NCBI GenBank assembly: GCA_030407085.1
Contig: CM059582.1
Span: 4,216,001 to 4,280,000, forward strand
From: Trichopria drosophilae
Lineage: Eukaryota; Arthropoda; Insecta; Hymenoptera; Diapriidae
Reading direction: 5' to 3'
Length of the DNA stretch: 64,000 nucleotides
Shown here in pieces: positions 26,200-38,530 of this stretch. Position 1 is the stretch's first letter. Each line of letters starts with the position of its first letter. The notes under the pieces were generated by a model. That model ran no database searches. It saw only the letters and a list, made by a program, of their open reading frames with translations, and was not told the DNA's origin. The position numbers and the translations under genes were made by a program.

Positions 26200-28400
26200 C
26201 GTTTCGGAATTTGTAAATTTGTAATTGACACGAAGCGGAAGTTTTGTACATTTGACCAGTGTCGGAAAAGTATGCCGGGATGGGATTTTTTTTTTTTTTG
26301 CATTTTGACGTAAGCAATGAAAACGTTGTATTTATCGAAGTATGCCAGAAATTATACTTTGCTGAAATTCAAATGGAACTGATTAAGTTTCCTTGGTCGA
26401 ACAAGATTTCCCTTAATCAAGGGAACTTCGGCAGTTACACGAATGTCAATTAGGGTGCCATTCCATGTCGTCGACTTTGAAAACATACAAGATTATGGAA
26501 TGTTAATGTATAATTTTATAAACTCTGCGACAACATGGAATTGCACCTTTCTTAAGCGGAATTAATAATTTAGTTGGTAATTATTACCAATAATGTGCTT
26601 GGAGTGTACTTGTGATAATGGATGTAGAATGTGAACTTTTGTACAATACGTGTAGAAAATGAAAGTAAATGAAATTCGTCAATAATAATCGTTCGCATTT
26701 GCTATTCTTAAACTGTAGTACTGAATTACTAAGGGTATAGAAGGATTTTCCTAACCTAAACTCTATTTTCTTAATCGAGTCGCCAAATTCATCTGCCACG
26801 AGCGAAGCGTACACCTACGCCCATCCCGGAATCTCGATCGGAATTTCCATGAGCCCCGTGCTGCGCAATCGCTCTAAATTTAGTGCAATTACTCGAAGGT
26901 ACGTAAATAATTCCAGCCTCACTGCGCAGCGTACGGTGCAATGTTGGTGCACACCACGAACTTCTTTACCGTGGTGCCTTCACGTGATGCAGGGTATCAT
27001 CGATGGAAAAAGCCACCTCATTTCTAGAAGAAAATAATTGCCAGTTCACCGGCTTTTTCCGACCCCGCATGTAATTGTGATACGAGCCTTAAAAGAATAA
27101 AAGAATGACGAGAAAATAGATAGATGGGGAAATAACGACGTTGTAAATATGCATAGGTAATAAGTTTTACATGCAGCCAAGAGTATGTTTTGCGTTTGAC
27201 ATAATCCGGAGATCGATGGAGATCCCCTAGACGCTTGTGATCTTATTTACTCCGTGACAAAATTCTATGCCTAGGTCTGGAAGTTGCTACTTTTTACGCT
27301 CATAGGTTTTCAGTGAAGAAAGTTGCAAATTTTGAGGTTAGCTTATATAGTTTTGATATTCTCAATTCAACCATAATCAACGTGCCAAATATTTGTACTC
27401 TTCAAAGTGAACGATTGACAGAAAAAAATTGAACTATACCCTGTAATGTCCAAGTGAATAATGTCTTCCAGTAAATGACAATAAAAGTTCATATCAAAAA
27501 TTAAACTTATCACGAAAGTACACTGCTTTCAAAATCCTAACCTCAAAATACGTCGCTAACTTCGTTGCAGTAAAATTATATTTGCTCTTAGCGACAACGT
27601 GCGGTGTCGACGAAGAGACTTTGAACCCTCGAAGTCCTCCGAGCTTTTGACTTCGGTAATGAGACATTTATCGATATTTCAAGAGTCTCGCGATGGAAAT
27701 CGACTTGTCGCGGAAGAAATTTATTCGACAATAATTTGATTCATTCGACAAATTTGGAATTTACAATTTTTCAATACTTTAAGAAAATGTATATTTTACA
27801 TTAGTGTTATCCAGTCACTGTAATTCGATAAAGCGTAAATTTTTAGTGGGATTACTTAAAGACTGAACGCCAGGCATACGATTTTGCGATATAAATAGTC
27901 AGTTACTCTGTTCCTCGTTTTCCGGTCCCTCCGAAGCCGATTGATCAATAAGTTTTTTTTTTTATCAGAAGTTGGCATCGCGTTCAAAGCGCAGTGGAAA
28001 GATGCTGTAAATATTACGAATCATGGCGCGGAACGAGAGAATAGAGAATATATGTACATGAATGTGCGTGAGAGAGAGAAAGAAGGAATGAAATTTTATT
28101 GGTCAAACGCCGTGCTAAATGTTGAGGGCTGTCGAGTATGTGACTCTTTTGTAAATACAAGATATCAGAATGTTCGTTATGCGGACAGTAACATTTACTT
28201 ACATGCTCTTACGTCGCATCCCGCCGGTGATGACGCTATGTTGTCTCTTAAGTGAGAATATTATATCTACGATGTATTATGAATCATTTCATTACGATAG
28301 CTACCTTCTTCAAGACCGCTTACAATAAATAACACCTTAGAAATTACTTGTGTCTTTTATTCCATGGTTACACCTATTGACTAAAATCAACATAAATATC
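26200..28400. other. Region after Shroom, no gene recognised
   Basis: Mixed composition with a GC-richer patch at 26.78-27.05 kb. The open frame at 27941-28255 begins only at TTG in a T-run and matches nothing I know. Several AATAAA words are present, so alternative Shroom 3' ends cannot be excluded. Confidence 0.5.
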
Positions 28401-28716
28401 GGCTTCGAAACTCAGGCGGTATCGCTCTGGACTACGAAGTCGTTCGTATAATGAATCACGTTGTTTTTTACGTTCCGAAAATATTGTTTGTCCGCCGAAA
28501 ATCAACAGACGACTGATGCTGAAATTCAATGCAGTTCCCTACATTTTCGATAAATGTGAGATCTGGTCGCAGATCTTGTGGATTATAACATGTCAAGTAT
28601 GAAATAGTACTTTTCGGTCCTAGGCCGTAAAGTTCAATTTTACGAACCGACTTCGCCAGTCTTTGCACAATCTCCAAACCGCGGTCGTAAAATTTTACGG
28701 CCAAGGAGCGGACATT

Positions 28717-28860
28717 ATTTTTTGATACACTGTTCGCAAAAGTACGCACTTTACCGACAGCTTTTAGGCGTACAGTGCAGAGATCAGTCTGTAAAATCAC
28801 AATTTACGGACTAAAAGCAGTCCGTAAAGTGCCTACTTTACGGACACGTGTATCAAAAAG
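28717..28860. repeat. Foldback repeat rich in TTTACGG words
   Basis: Left arm 28717-28767 and right arm 28812-28860 are imperfect reverse complements around TTTTGATACAC, GCACTTTAC and AGCTTTTA. The motif TTTACGG recurs in the right arm, and the left flank (28.6-28.7 kb) has more such words in both orientations. The overlapping 110-codon minus-strand open frame is an artefact of this repeat. Confidence 0.55.
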
Positions 28861-29561
28861 GGAGATTTCGCCCGTTGAATAAATAACAATAAAATAAATT
28901 TAATACAATGTTTTAGGATATGACTCTAATAGTATGAGAAGGTACTAGGAAGGTTACTGTCACCTTAAAAGTTACTAAGATTACCCGAAAGTTACAGAAT
29001 ATTACGTATAATACGTTAGTAATTATGCTGTATAATTTTTTTTTAGTTATCAGATTGCATTACAATGGATTAATAATTTTAACACTAATATTGGTTGACA
29101 AAGAAGATACGAAAGAAATGAAGATGAATACAAATGCATTAACATCGTCAGAAATATATCCGCATACATGAAAATAATTTAATGTATTCAAATCCAAGAA
29201 TTTATTTTCAAAATCATCGTCTTTTTCATTATAAGACTCAATTTGTGCTCGGTCATAAGAACTATTATTGAAAATATGATACGTCATGGTGAAACAATGT
29301 GTCGTCACGTTACGAAACGTGTTACATTTTCAATAAAAGTCCGTATTACGACAAATGTAATCTTTAATTCTTAAAATTTGTATATAGACGGTCGAAAAAT
29401 TGATTTTACAATTTATTGAATATTATTTTTTTGATCCAGATTTCTCAGAAAAATAAATTCTTCTATTCGACAATTTTGGATAGATACGCGTTAATAGTTT
29501 ACTTTTTTTAGAATTGTAGTCATGATACATCGACTAATTAAAATTTAATATAAACTATTGT

Positions 29562-29747
29562 TATTATATTGGTCAGTTTTAAACAAATTTTTAAGGATAA
29601 TAATACGTAAAAAAGAGTGTAATAAAATAAAATGGATAATAAAAGATTTATTTCGAAATTTTCTTTTATTATCCATTTTATTTTATTACACTCCTTTTTT
29701 GTACCTATTATCCAGAAATTTTTTTTTTAAAACTGACCAATATAATA
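29562..29747. mobile_element. Long near-perfect hairpin MITE
   Basis: The 186 bases fold almost completely. The ends TATTATATTGGTCAGTTTTA and their reverse complement enclose about 85-base arms that include GTGTAATAAAATAAAATGG in both orientations, around a loop of roughly 15 bases. TA dinucleotides flank an ATTGGTCAG inner end, compatible with a Tc1/mariner-type TA target, but the exact boundary is ambiguous because the palindrome runs into the flanks. No coding capacity. Confidence 0.7.
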
Positions 29748-30483
29748 CCAATACTTTATTAGTCATGAATTCAAACGGATTCCTAATTAAAGTTACAAAT
29801 TCGCAATAGCGCATAAGAATGCATTCTCCTCCTGCGTAAATCAGATACGATTTGCATGGATTAAAAATTTCAATCTCCAATGCATATAAATGAGTAGAAT
29901 GTATTGTGGATAAAAATGGATTAGTCCTTCCAAACGTACTAATTCAAAACGTTTCAAAATGAATTAAATTCAATTCTTTTTGTTCACTTCACATGGAGAT
30001 AGAAAACAACTTTTTACAGCGAACTTTAACTCACTCCGCCCAATATCACAAAAGTCAGCGATTTTTATAATTAGATAGATAGAGCCAATTTGAAATTCGC
30101 ACAAACAGTTTCTCCACCAAAACATATCGGATGTAAACAAATATCTGGCGAATAACGATTATCCTCCAGATTTTATAGAGAAACACTTTAAAAAACGTTT
30201 GTCAATTTTATTTAGTAAAAAGAATAGAATAAGTAAATAATGATACAGTAATAAAAAACCAAACAATTAAAGATACATTGAGACAAATGTTTGTTTACAG
30301 TTAATGTAATAGCTTCATAGTAAAGCTAACAAAATTTAGATTTTCATCTTAATGTAAGGTACTTTATCCTGAATTTACCATAATCTTAGATTAATTTAAA
30401 CGTGTTATGTTAATAGTTAATATAAGCATTTTAAATATCAATAATAGAATAAGGAGAATATTTTAATCACACGGTGGTATTTC

Positions 30484-30606
30484 AAATCCGAAAGCGAGTC
30501 TGAAAGTAGTAATATTATTCGATCATTCCGTGTCAGGTAGTAAAGTAAAGTAAAGTAAAAACTACCTGACACGGAATGATCGAACAATATTACTCCTTTC
30601 GGATTT
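30484..30606. repeat. Hairpin element with GTAAA-repeat loop
   Basis: Outer stem AAATCCGAAAG (30484-30494) pairs with CTTTCGGATTT (30596-30606). Inner arms 30511-30541 and 30561-30591 are reverse complements over about 31 bases with one mismatch (around CGATCATTCCGTGTCAGGTA). The loop is a short GTAAA tandem run. The left arm carries a 12-base insertion, CGAGTCTGAAAG, that partly copies the outer stem. Confidence 0.7.
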
Positions 30607-30875
30607 AAATATTAATGTTGGGATCGTTACATGCCATGTAGTTATATTAACGCACTTACAGTTTCATCGAAACGGAGATAAACAAACACGTTCGCAGTCG
30701 TTCAACTTTCTGCGAATTTTTCGGCGCATTGTTGACATGCGCAATTCAAACTATAGAATTTAATATAAGATTTATTAACAGCTAACGGGCGCTCATTGAA
30801 TGTTAAAATATACGATTTAATATACAATAACATTGCTGACATGCAGAAAAGTACTAGTATTTTCATCTGAAAGCT

Positions 30876-31020
30876 ACCTGTGCCTTTCTTCTGTAACTCG
30901 TTATTACGAATAACGTCGACGTTACTGTCGATAACGACAATATCCTGGACCGTGGTTGGTTGGAATTGTCATAACGTCGACGTTATTCGTAATACCGACT
31001 TACAGAATACGGGCACTGCC
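30876..31020. repeat. Foldback repeat with TAACGTCGACGTTA arms
   Basis: CTGTAACTCG near 30891 and CGACTTACAG ending at 31005 begin a stem that continues through TATTACGAATAACGTCGACG on the left and its reverse complement on the right. Each arm itself contains the palindrome TAACGTCGACGTTA. Outside this, TGTGCC and GGCACTG extend the pairing to about 30876 and 31020. The left arm has a roughly 10-base extra piece. No coding capacity. Confidence 0.65.
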
Positions 31021-32357
31021 GTTTTTGACATTACAGTTAGTGCCATAACATTACAGTTAATCTAAGATCCTTGAAATTAGCTTACATTATCTATTAGTAA
31101 ATAATTTCTCTCAGTGTACAATAAAATGGCCGTATATTAAGGGTTTTTATGAAAAAGTAACACCGTCTTTACAACGTCATAATCTTCGATTAGTGCCACA
31201 TACTTGACAACGAAACTTGACTCCTTTGATAGAACAAAACGACGACGTTTGAAAAATACAGTGTAAAAATTGTACAGCCTCTGATGTACGTGAAAAGGTT
31301 GCTAAAAACAAGAATTATGGAATACAAGAGTAACTTCGGCACTTCGACTACAGTTATCTTATCATTTTGATTGGAGATATGTTAAAATCTTAAATAAAGA
31401 TACTTCTTTATATCTTTTTCTTCTTCTCACGAAAAGGACAGTGACGCTGTCGAAACGTCAACTAAGTGAATGGATCAAAACTGCTGTTCTTGTTATATCT
31501 GACACGGATAATCGATCCAGCCACTTCTTTAAATTTCAGAAAAGAAGTTAAATATATTTTGATAATTATGGTTGGGCCTATTTTTAGACATACATATTAT
31601 ATAGTGGTATCTTAGATAGAAAAGGGTAAGTTTTTTCCAAACTATAATATATACTTTTGTTAGTTGTATAGTTAAACTAGTGATAAATCTGTTCATAGTT
31701 TGAATAGAATCTGGATAGTTTTAGCCACACCAGTTTTCACGTGAATCTAGGATCTGTATTTCTCGCCATCATTGCCCACTTATAGAAATGGCTTATCATT
31801 TGGTCATAAGACAAACAGTCGCTACTGTTATTGCATAAAGTCATATGCGTGTCAACTTTCTGCATAAATGCAAATTTGATACTCGTGTCCATATAATGGT
31901 ATTACACACAACTTTTTGATGAATCATTATGCTAGTAAGTTCATCCTCAATTTAAGAACTTCCTGAAATAAAAGGTAACCTCTTTTTCCGAAGTACATTA
32001 AATTATTATACGATTTGTATAATTATTTATTAAATATCATAGTTTCTGTACAGCATTTAAGTGACTACTGGATCACATCGTTACATTTAATAATACATAG
32101 TTCATTTACAGATTATCCATTTCGCGCCAGCATAATTATCTAGTACATCTTTACAGAATCGTTATAGCGCCACTATTATTTTCTACAAGGGAATTCGCCT
32201 ATTGACAGAGACATAATGCAAAGTCCCGGATGCGAATACTTTATGACTTTTTCGGCGTATATATAATTAAGATATATATACTTTACGAATACATACCTAT
32301 GTGAAATTCAGTAAATACTAATTTCACAAATAATAATGTTCCGCAATATTTTATATA

Positions 32358-33104
32358 CAGGGTGAGTCTGATAGAAGTGAACATAGGGAAACCCATGTTA
32401 AGGTTACGCGCCTCGTGATTGGTCGATTCCGGTGGAACGTTGCTTGCTCGCTGATTGGCTGTGTTAGAGCTACAAGAATGTAAACAAAATACTGTCTGTA
32501 TGTATCAAATATCTTGTGTGACATAACGGACATAACCACGTTTTGGGCTTATGTAAAATGTATCAAATCCATGAAATGTGTAACATAAACTCAAATTCAA
32601 GACTCAGTTCGTGAATCTTCTACTTTTGTTACAACCGGATGCAGCCGATAAGTTGAAGGGTTTTCAACAAATCAGTTGGCAAGAGTAAAATGTGCTATTC
32701 ATCAATGATGCAGAGATATTCTACCGTATTCTACTCCAAAAATGCTATCAGATAAGTTTTTCGTTTTAATAAAATCATTTCAATTTACAGCAAAGAATCT
32801 GGTACTTTGTGTCGTGTTATTACAGATACAACCGCTCAGATCATCATCGCTGAGTCTTGAATTTGAGTTTGTGTTACACATTTCATGGATTTCACACATT
32901 TTACATAAGCCCAAAACGTGGCTATATCCGTTATGTCACACAAGATATTTGATACATACAGTACAGACAGTATTTTGTTTACATTCTTGTGGCTCTAACA
33001 CAGCCAATCAGCGAGCAAGCAACGTTCCACCGGAATCGACCAATCACGAGGCGCGTAGTCTTAACATGGGTTTCCCTATGTTCACTTCTATCAGACTCAC
33101 CCTG
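32358..33104. mobile_element. Foldback element with ~250-base terminal inverted repeats
   Basis: Ends are CAGGGTGAGTC and GACTCACCCTG. Left arm 32358-32607 and right arm 32850-33104 are near-identical reverse complements, enclosing a 242-base unique centre. TATATA on both sides (32352-32357 and 33105-33110) could be a target duplication or more palindrome. The same peptide can be read from either arm on opposite strands, which shows that those open frames are repeat artefacts. No transposase is present, so this is a non-autonomous element of unassigned superfamily. Confidence 0.8.
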
Positions 33105-33119
33105 TATATATAGTTTTGT

Positions 33120-33314
33120 GGCCGGGGAACAAAGTTCCGAAAATCAACACACCGAAAGGCCAAAATTTCGATATAGCATGGCTCCAGCGTGATTTTCTTC
33201 ACTTTGTCTTTGAAAATGTGGCAAAAAGAAAGCAAATTAAAATACCTTGGACTCACCCAATATCGAAATTTTAACCTTTCGGGGTTTTGATTTTCGGAAC
33301 TTTGTTCCCCGGCC
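33120..33314. mobile_element. Foldback element with GGCCGGGGAACAAAG ends
   Basis: Left arm 33120-33174 starts GGCCGGGGAACAAAGTTCCG and right arm 33260-33314 is its reverse complement with a few mismatches. The 85-base centre is unpaired. It begins only 16 bases after the CAGGGTG element, suggesting neighbouring insertions at a favoured site. No coding capacity. Confidence 0.75.
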
Positions 33315-33319
33315 TGTTT

Positions 33320-35070
33320 TGTATGTACTTATTACAATATGTATGTCGAAAGTATGCAATTTTCGAATATATATTACCTATAATTGCAATTTGTTACATA
33401 CTCAGTCGATAAGGGTATGCTTGGAAGGTAAAGAATTTAAAGGAATTGTTTTCACCGATAAAATAGCAAAGTTATCCCACTGTCGGTAAGCACGTACGTA
33501 TTTTCTTACCGACTGACTGAGTATCGTAATACTTTTCAAGATTTCCGCTGGCGTGACAATCGAAAATGTTTGCAAATGTATTCAAATTTAAATTTAAAGC
33601 GAATTAAATAACGTAATTTACTATTGATCATTAGACATCTGTTTAATAATGAAATATTCGCTATCGGATGCAGAAATAATATATACTACATATTTTGAAA
33701 AACTTAATTTTATACAAAGATTATCGTTTTCTAATGTTATCGCTAATTTTTCAATTTTCGAATCACGTATATTATAACTAAAATTATTATGAAACTTGTG
33801 ATCATTTGAAGATTTTGTGAGTTAGCTCTAAATCTGATATCCTCAACAGATTAGAGGAACCCTTTGTTATTTTTAGGGGTACCTTTAGCACCTATTCGAA
33901 AAAATAGATATTACTAGATAGTTTTTAAATAGTTCAACCTTACTCAATACTTGTAATTCTTATGACGTTTTATGCTACATTTTTTTATTAGAAAATGTTG
34001 GATTTATTTATACGTATAAGTTTTTTAATTTTCTTCAAAATTGAAAAATGCTGAGGGATTAAATATTAATGATTGACGTTTTTTATTAAATCATATCATT
34101 GTATCATAAATTGGATAAGTAGCTTATTAATCCCTCATTTTAAAATGCTTACACAATGATGTTGATGTAGGAAATAGTGGTGAAAACTGAGATTGTACGA
34201 AGCAAACAATAATTCGAGAGCATTACAAGGATTGAGTTAGCTCATTATTCGCTTCGATAGACACTTCTCAAGGGTACCTGAAATGTAAGAAAATAAGAAA
34301 CTTGGTTTATTGTTTGTTTTAGCATCTCTCTGCCTGATTTATATTTCGTACCCACATAGACATATAAATATCCGATATTGAATTCGGTTTGTTATGGTTT
34401 TACAGTTATTGAAAATATTTGGAAAGGTGATAAGTAAATTGTTCAAAGTATTGCTTTATTCATAGAATCTTCCGCAAATTGCTTTAATTCTTTGGATACG
34501 TTTACTGTCAGTTTTTCTATATTCATTTAGGCCACAGACATGAGGAACTCCATGCATCATTTATTTTTAATATTCAATAATAAAAGCCTTAATATTCAGA
34601 AATAAAAGCTTTAATATTTTTGGCTAATACCGGGATTGTGACCCTGATAAAAAATAAAAATGTATCAACAAATTAAAAAAAAAATATTTTTTGTATTTCT
34701 GTATTTAGTAACTATTGATTGTATGAAAGTAATTTTTGTTCCGAATTTTATTGTCACATTCCCTTCGAAAACTTTAGGAAATAGGATATTATGTTCCTCT
34801 TTTAGAGACTTATGTAACGAATCCAAATCATGTTGGTTGGAGTGGCACAATCGTTAAAGTACATTTTCATGACTATCTTGTCATGAGGTGTAAAATGCCA
34901 TTGAATCGATTTTTTGTATTTCAGATGATGTAGTTGATTTAAAAGTTTGGTCCAAGTTGTATTTAAGTCAAGTGATAGAAACTAATCCCATCTGGGTTGA
35001 CATTTTTAAAACAAAATCCTTGCCTGGATTACAGCGGGTCCAATTAAACCAAAACGATCAAAGTTAATAT
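33320..35070. other. AT-rich spacer, no gene recognised
   Basis: AT-rich with scattered stops in all frames. The only structure is a 22-base tandem duplication (34567-34588, 34589-34610, plus a partial third copy) around TTAATATTCA.AATAAAAGC. Confidence 0.6.
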
Positions 35071-35079
35071 CTTTTTCTT

Positions 35080-35993
35080 TGAAGCGGGCATGAATTCATT
35101 TGAATCTTCGCGTTTGCACTGAAGTGCATCTTCTAGTGGGTTCCAGCAACCCAAATATTATGATGCATTTTCCTAAGGATAAAACTGTTTTCATAAACAA
35201 CTAATCGCTAGATATGATGAACTTGATAGACCATAAGTGACAGTGTTTAATTTGTAAGTACTCATTGGCTTCTTTGATCTTTACGCTATAAGGTAGTCTG
35301 CAAATTTTGCTGATCTTTATGGAGGTTGATTTAACGATACCACTTTATATCATATATCAGCACTAATTTCATATGGATGTTCCCTGAAGCGGAACATTTA
35401 TGCTGAACAAATCGGGTTCAATATAGATCCTACATTAAAATGAAAGAAAGTTTATCAATGGGTCATTTTCTTCAATAACTTCTGTCATATCTTAACGAGA
35501 TATACTCGTCCATGAAATATTGTCGTTTCGATTCAGAAGTTTCCTTTCCATCCAAAGCAATCTTCCAAAAGCTATGTTTTTTGAAGCACCAATTTGCGAA
35601 ATGCCCCCATTGATGAGCATTTCGATGTTCAACCGATTATCATGTGCACATAAAATATTCTTTACAAGCTTGTTCCACCTCTGAATGGTAAAGGGTGTCC
35701 TTGAATTCCTTGATATACCAAAATCGTTCTAGTTGATGGTGTATTTGTTCCTCAAAAGATAGTTCACAGAATAAACAAAATTTAATTATTCTTGTAACAT
35801 TGCGTTGGTGCAATAAGTCCCTTAATAATGCAGCAAGTCTAGTTGGTGGCAAAAATGGCATGTGATTGGTATGTTTGATTTCACCCGACAGAAAAGATCC
35901 CAAAATATTGTTTCTCCCAAGAGCAACGCCTCCGAGGGCAACTGAATTGGCTGAACGAATATCAAGGGGATTGCTCGATGTTGATAAATTCAT
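35080..35993 (-). pseudogene. Decayed BEL/Pao retrotransposon polyprotein fragment
   Basis: Read on the minus strand, 35993-35640 is open and ends with LERFWYIKEF, then EQACKEYF, the RFWE.EE...ECE..F signature that precedes reverse transcriptase in BEL/Pao polyproteins. Further downstream, with stops and frameshifts, come IAFGRLLWMERKLL (about 35.5 kb, like the LRRL..LER.L block) and LNTVTYGLSSSSYLAISCL (about 35.2 kb, like the VTYG....YLA.R block of the RT). The gag/protease part before it and integrase after it are not seen, nor are LTRs. The copy is truncated and inactive. Family recognition is from memory. Confidence 0.75.
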
Positions 35994-35999
35994 CTTTTT

Positions 36000-37870
36000 C
36001 GATGAAAGGGTATCAATGATTTTATCAATATTATTAAAAATGGCAAAACATACTGATATACATTCACTCTTGACTTGATAACTGCGTGCACTCGTCCGCG
36101 TGCATACTTAACAGAATGCATATATATTTATTTACTTAATTATTTATATAGATATTTCTAGAGATAATTAGCAAAAAATCGTAATTAGCCAACAGAAAAT
36201 GCCAGTTTTCAACCTGTACAAAAAAAAAAAATCGGTTTCGGGAAACATCCCCATATCCGGTCAGTCTGACCATGACATCGCCTTAAACTTTGACAGCAAC
36301 TATTAGAGAAAGAGAAAGTATTAGAGGATAGCAAAGTTGTCACAATATCGAAGTTTCCAAGCGAGGCACCACGTAAACTAGTTTCCGTGTTTGCAAAACT
36401 AGTGAAAAAAATGAACTGAAATATTCTACACTAAGCAGTATTTCCTGTATCAATGAAATACAAAAACAATGTTTAAACATGAAACAATATAAAATGAATG
36501 TACACAAACGGTAACGATAGAAGAGTTAAACCAATTCGATATACATTTAAAAAAAAAACAATTCAATGAAATGTCCAGAAATGTAAATACTGTATAGTGT
36601 ACATTGTTGACGATTGAAATAATGAAAAAATGTCTGAGGAATATTGCAGAGAATTAAGTATATCATACTGGACAGTTTTTAAGAAAAAAATTGATAAAAA
36701 TAATGTTCATTTTTAAAAAAATTTGTCTCATTAAAAAAGGAAAATATTAAACCTAAGTTATGAACGCTTGAGCGTCAATGAGTTATAATATACACATTTT
36801 TTGTTTTTAATTAGAATATTCCAAATGGTGTCTTTTATTCAGAAATTTTGTCCTTTATTCCAGGGCAGATGAAGAAAAATTATCATCGGAATTTCACTAT
36901 TCTAGCAGAATGAGAAAAATTGCCATTCTTAAATTCTGTTCAACATAACTATAAATTCTTAGACTATGCATTCGACAAGTATGTCCCAAAACAATCACCT
37001 GGTAATGTTTCTAGAGCACTAAGCGGTCAGTTTCTGCAATGTCTCCAAGGCCCTTTTTCCCCTTATAAATGAAAAGGAAATGTTTAAATACGTGATTGAA
37101 ATGTAATTCTTAAGCATATTGTAACTGCAGAATTTACAGTCGGCTTTGAAATCAGCGACCTAAAAATTAGTTTATATCTTTTATTATAATCCGTAAACAC
37201 TATGCAATACACATACGTGTCAATTTAAGCCTTATTGGACATGATGTGTGCTAAAGAATATCTAATGCCATGTAATATTATTAATTTAGCTATTCACTTT
37301 AGGTTTCACTTTAAGTTTTATTCACTTTCTAAGAGTTTCATACAAATGTTATTCTAGCGTAGAAAATATGGTTTTAAAAAATATGACTAAAAAGTAATGG
37401 GATATTTTATTTTTCACTAATTTTAACCATGGTTTTCTCCAGAAAATCCTTGGAAACGGTAAACAAAGTTATTTTCCAATTATTTCTCCAATCATTTCTC
37501 CTATGACTCGATGAGGTTTTACGGAATAGAATTTGCACCATTCAAATGCAACAAACTATCTTTGGATTTAGGATTCTTTCAAAATTGGACAACTGAAGCA
37601 TTAGGTCGTTTCATTGAATTCTGTCGAACAAATATATTTTGATATATTTCAGATTTTGGTATATGCTAATAGTTTACTTCAGAAATTACAGTAAACTACA
37701 GTTTATTGAGATATGAATATATTTTGGTTTATTCTACGAACAAATTAAATTTTGGCCAGTTTTATCACACGTTGAAAAATTACGTTTCCCTAAGAAACTT
37801 TAGAGTATAATTTAGTATTACTGTCCACACGTCATAAACTGATTCGGTGATTTAAGGGTATTTAGTTTCC
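36000..37870. other. AT-rich spacer, no gene recognised
   Basis: AT-rich DNA with homopolymer runs (A-run near 36220) and no open frame of interest. Confidence 0.6.
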
Positions 37871-37879
37871 TTTTGTTTC

Positions 37880-38530
37880 TCGCCATTAGGTATCTTTCTG
37901 GTCGAAATGATTTTGCGAAACGGCAGCGATTGTCGTTTCGGTGACTCCTTCCGGCCGCCGCAGCCTTTTGGCGTACTGGTAGCCGACGAAGCGGAAAAAA
38001 GAAACATGATCTTGAATTCCTCCAAGATCCAAGAAGAGGCCTGTCGGTTCGTTTCTTCGTTCGGACCAAGCAGCTCTTATACCGGAAGCTTATCCGGCGG
38101 TCTGACAATTCCAATAGAGTTTTCGAGCTTCCGCGTGTCACGGGCAAGAAAACGGGAAAATCCGTCTGGCGAATCCAGTCTGGAACGACCTCCCCACTCA
38201 TTTCTTCAGCGGGCAAAGTCGTCTTTTTGCCGGCAAGTTTGCGAGACTCTTTTTTCGAAGTCACGTCATTCAAACAAGCCTACTGCTACAAGTGGGATCT
38301 TAGAATCGAATTTCCTACCATGCCGAGGGATGGACATTATCTGCTACCTCGATCTAATTCAGGGTATGATCTTTGTTGAAAACAATGAACTAGAACGACC
38401 CTATACAGTTGCTTTTTTAATTTCGAAAATACCGACAGTGTTTGCCGACCTTATCGTTTTCGAGAAACGCTATGACCCTTACCCCGTTCAACGCGCCGCT
38501 GTTTACCCAGCGATATAATGTCATGACGAT
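37880..38530. other. GC-rich island with long overlapping open frames, unassigned
   Basis: Composition jumps from AT-rich to near-balanced. A + strand frame runs from an ATG at 37907 for 203 codons, and a minus-strand frame of 151 codons overlaps it (38273-37818). I recognise neither protein. A possible donor (CAGG|GTATGA) lies at 38364/38365 on the + strand and an AG acceptor-like site just before 37890. It could be an exon or 5' UTR of an unrecognised gene, or regulatory DNA. Transcript data would decide. Confidence 0.3.

Noticed and set aside
27890..27904. TATAAATAG followed by TCAGTT, promoter-like
   Set aside because: The initiator-like word directly abuts the TATA box instead of lying 25-30 bases away, and no gene follows.
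27941..28255. 104-codon open frame downstream of Shroom
   Set aside because: Begins at TTG beside a T-run, shows no domain and is not supported by a promoter; low-complexity Glu/Arg part comes from a GAGA-rich stretch.
32742..33113. 123-codon open frame, with partners at 32351-32539 and 32989-33192
   Set aside because: They lie in the arms of the inverted repeat and read the same peptide from both strands, so they are repeat artefacts.
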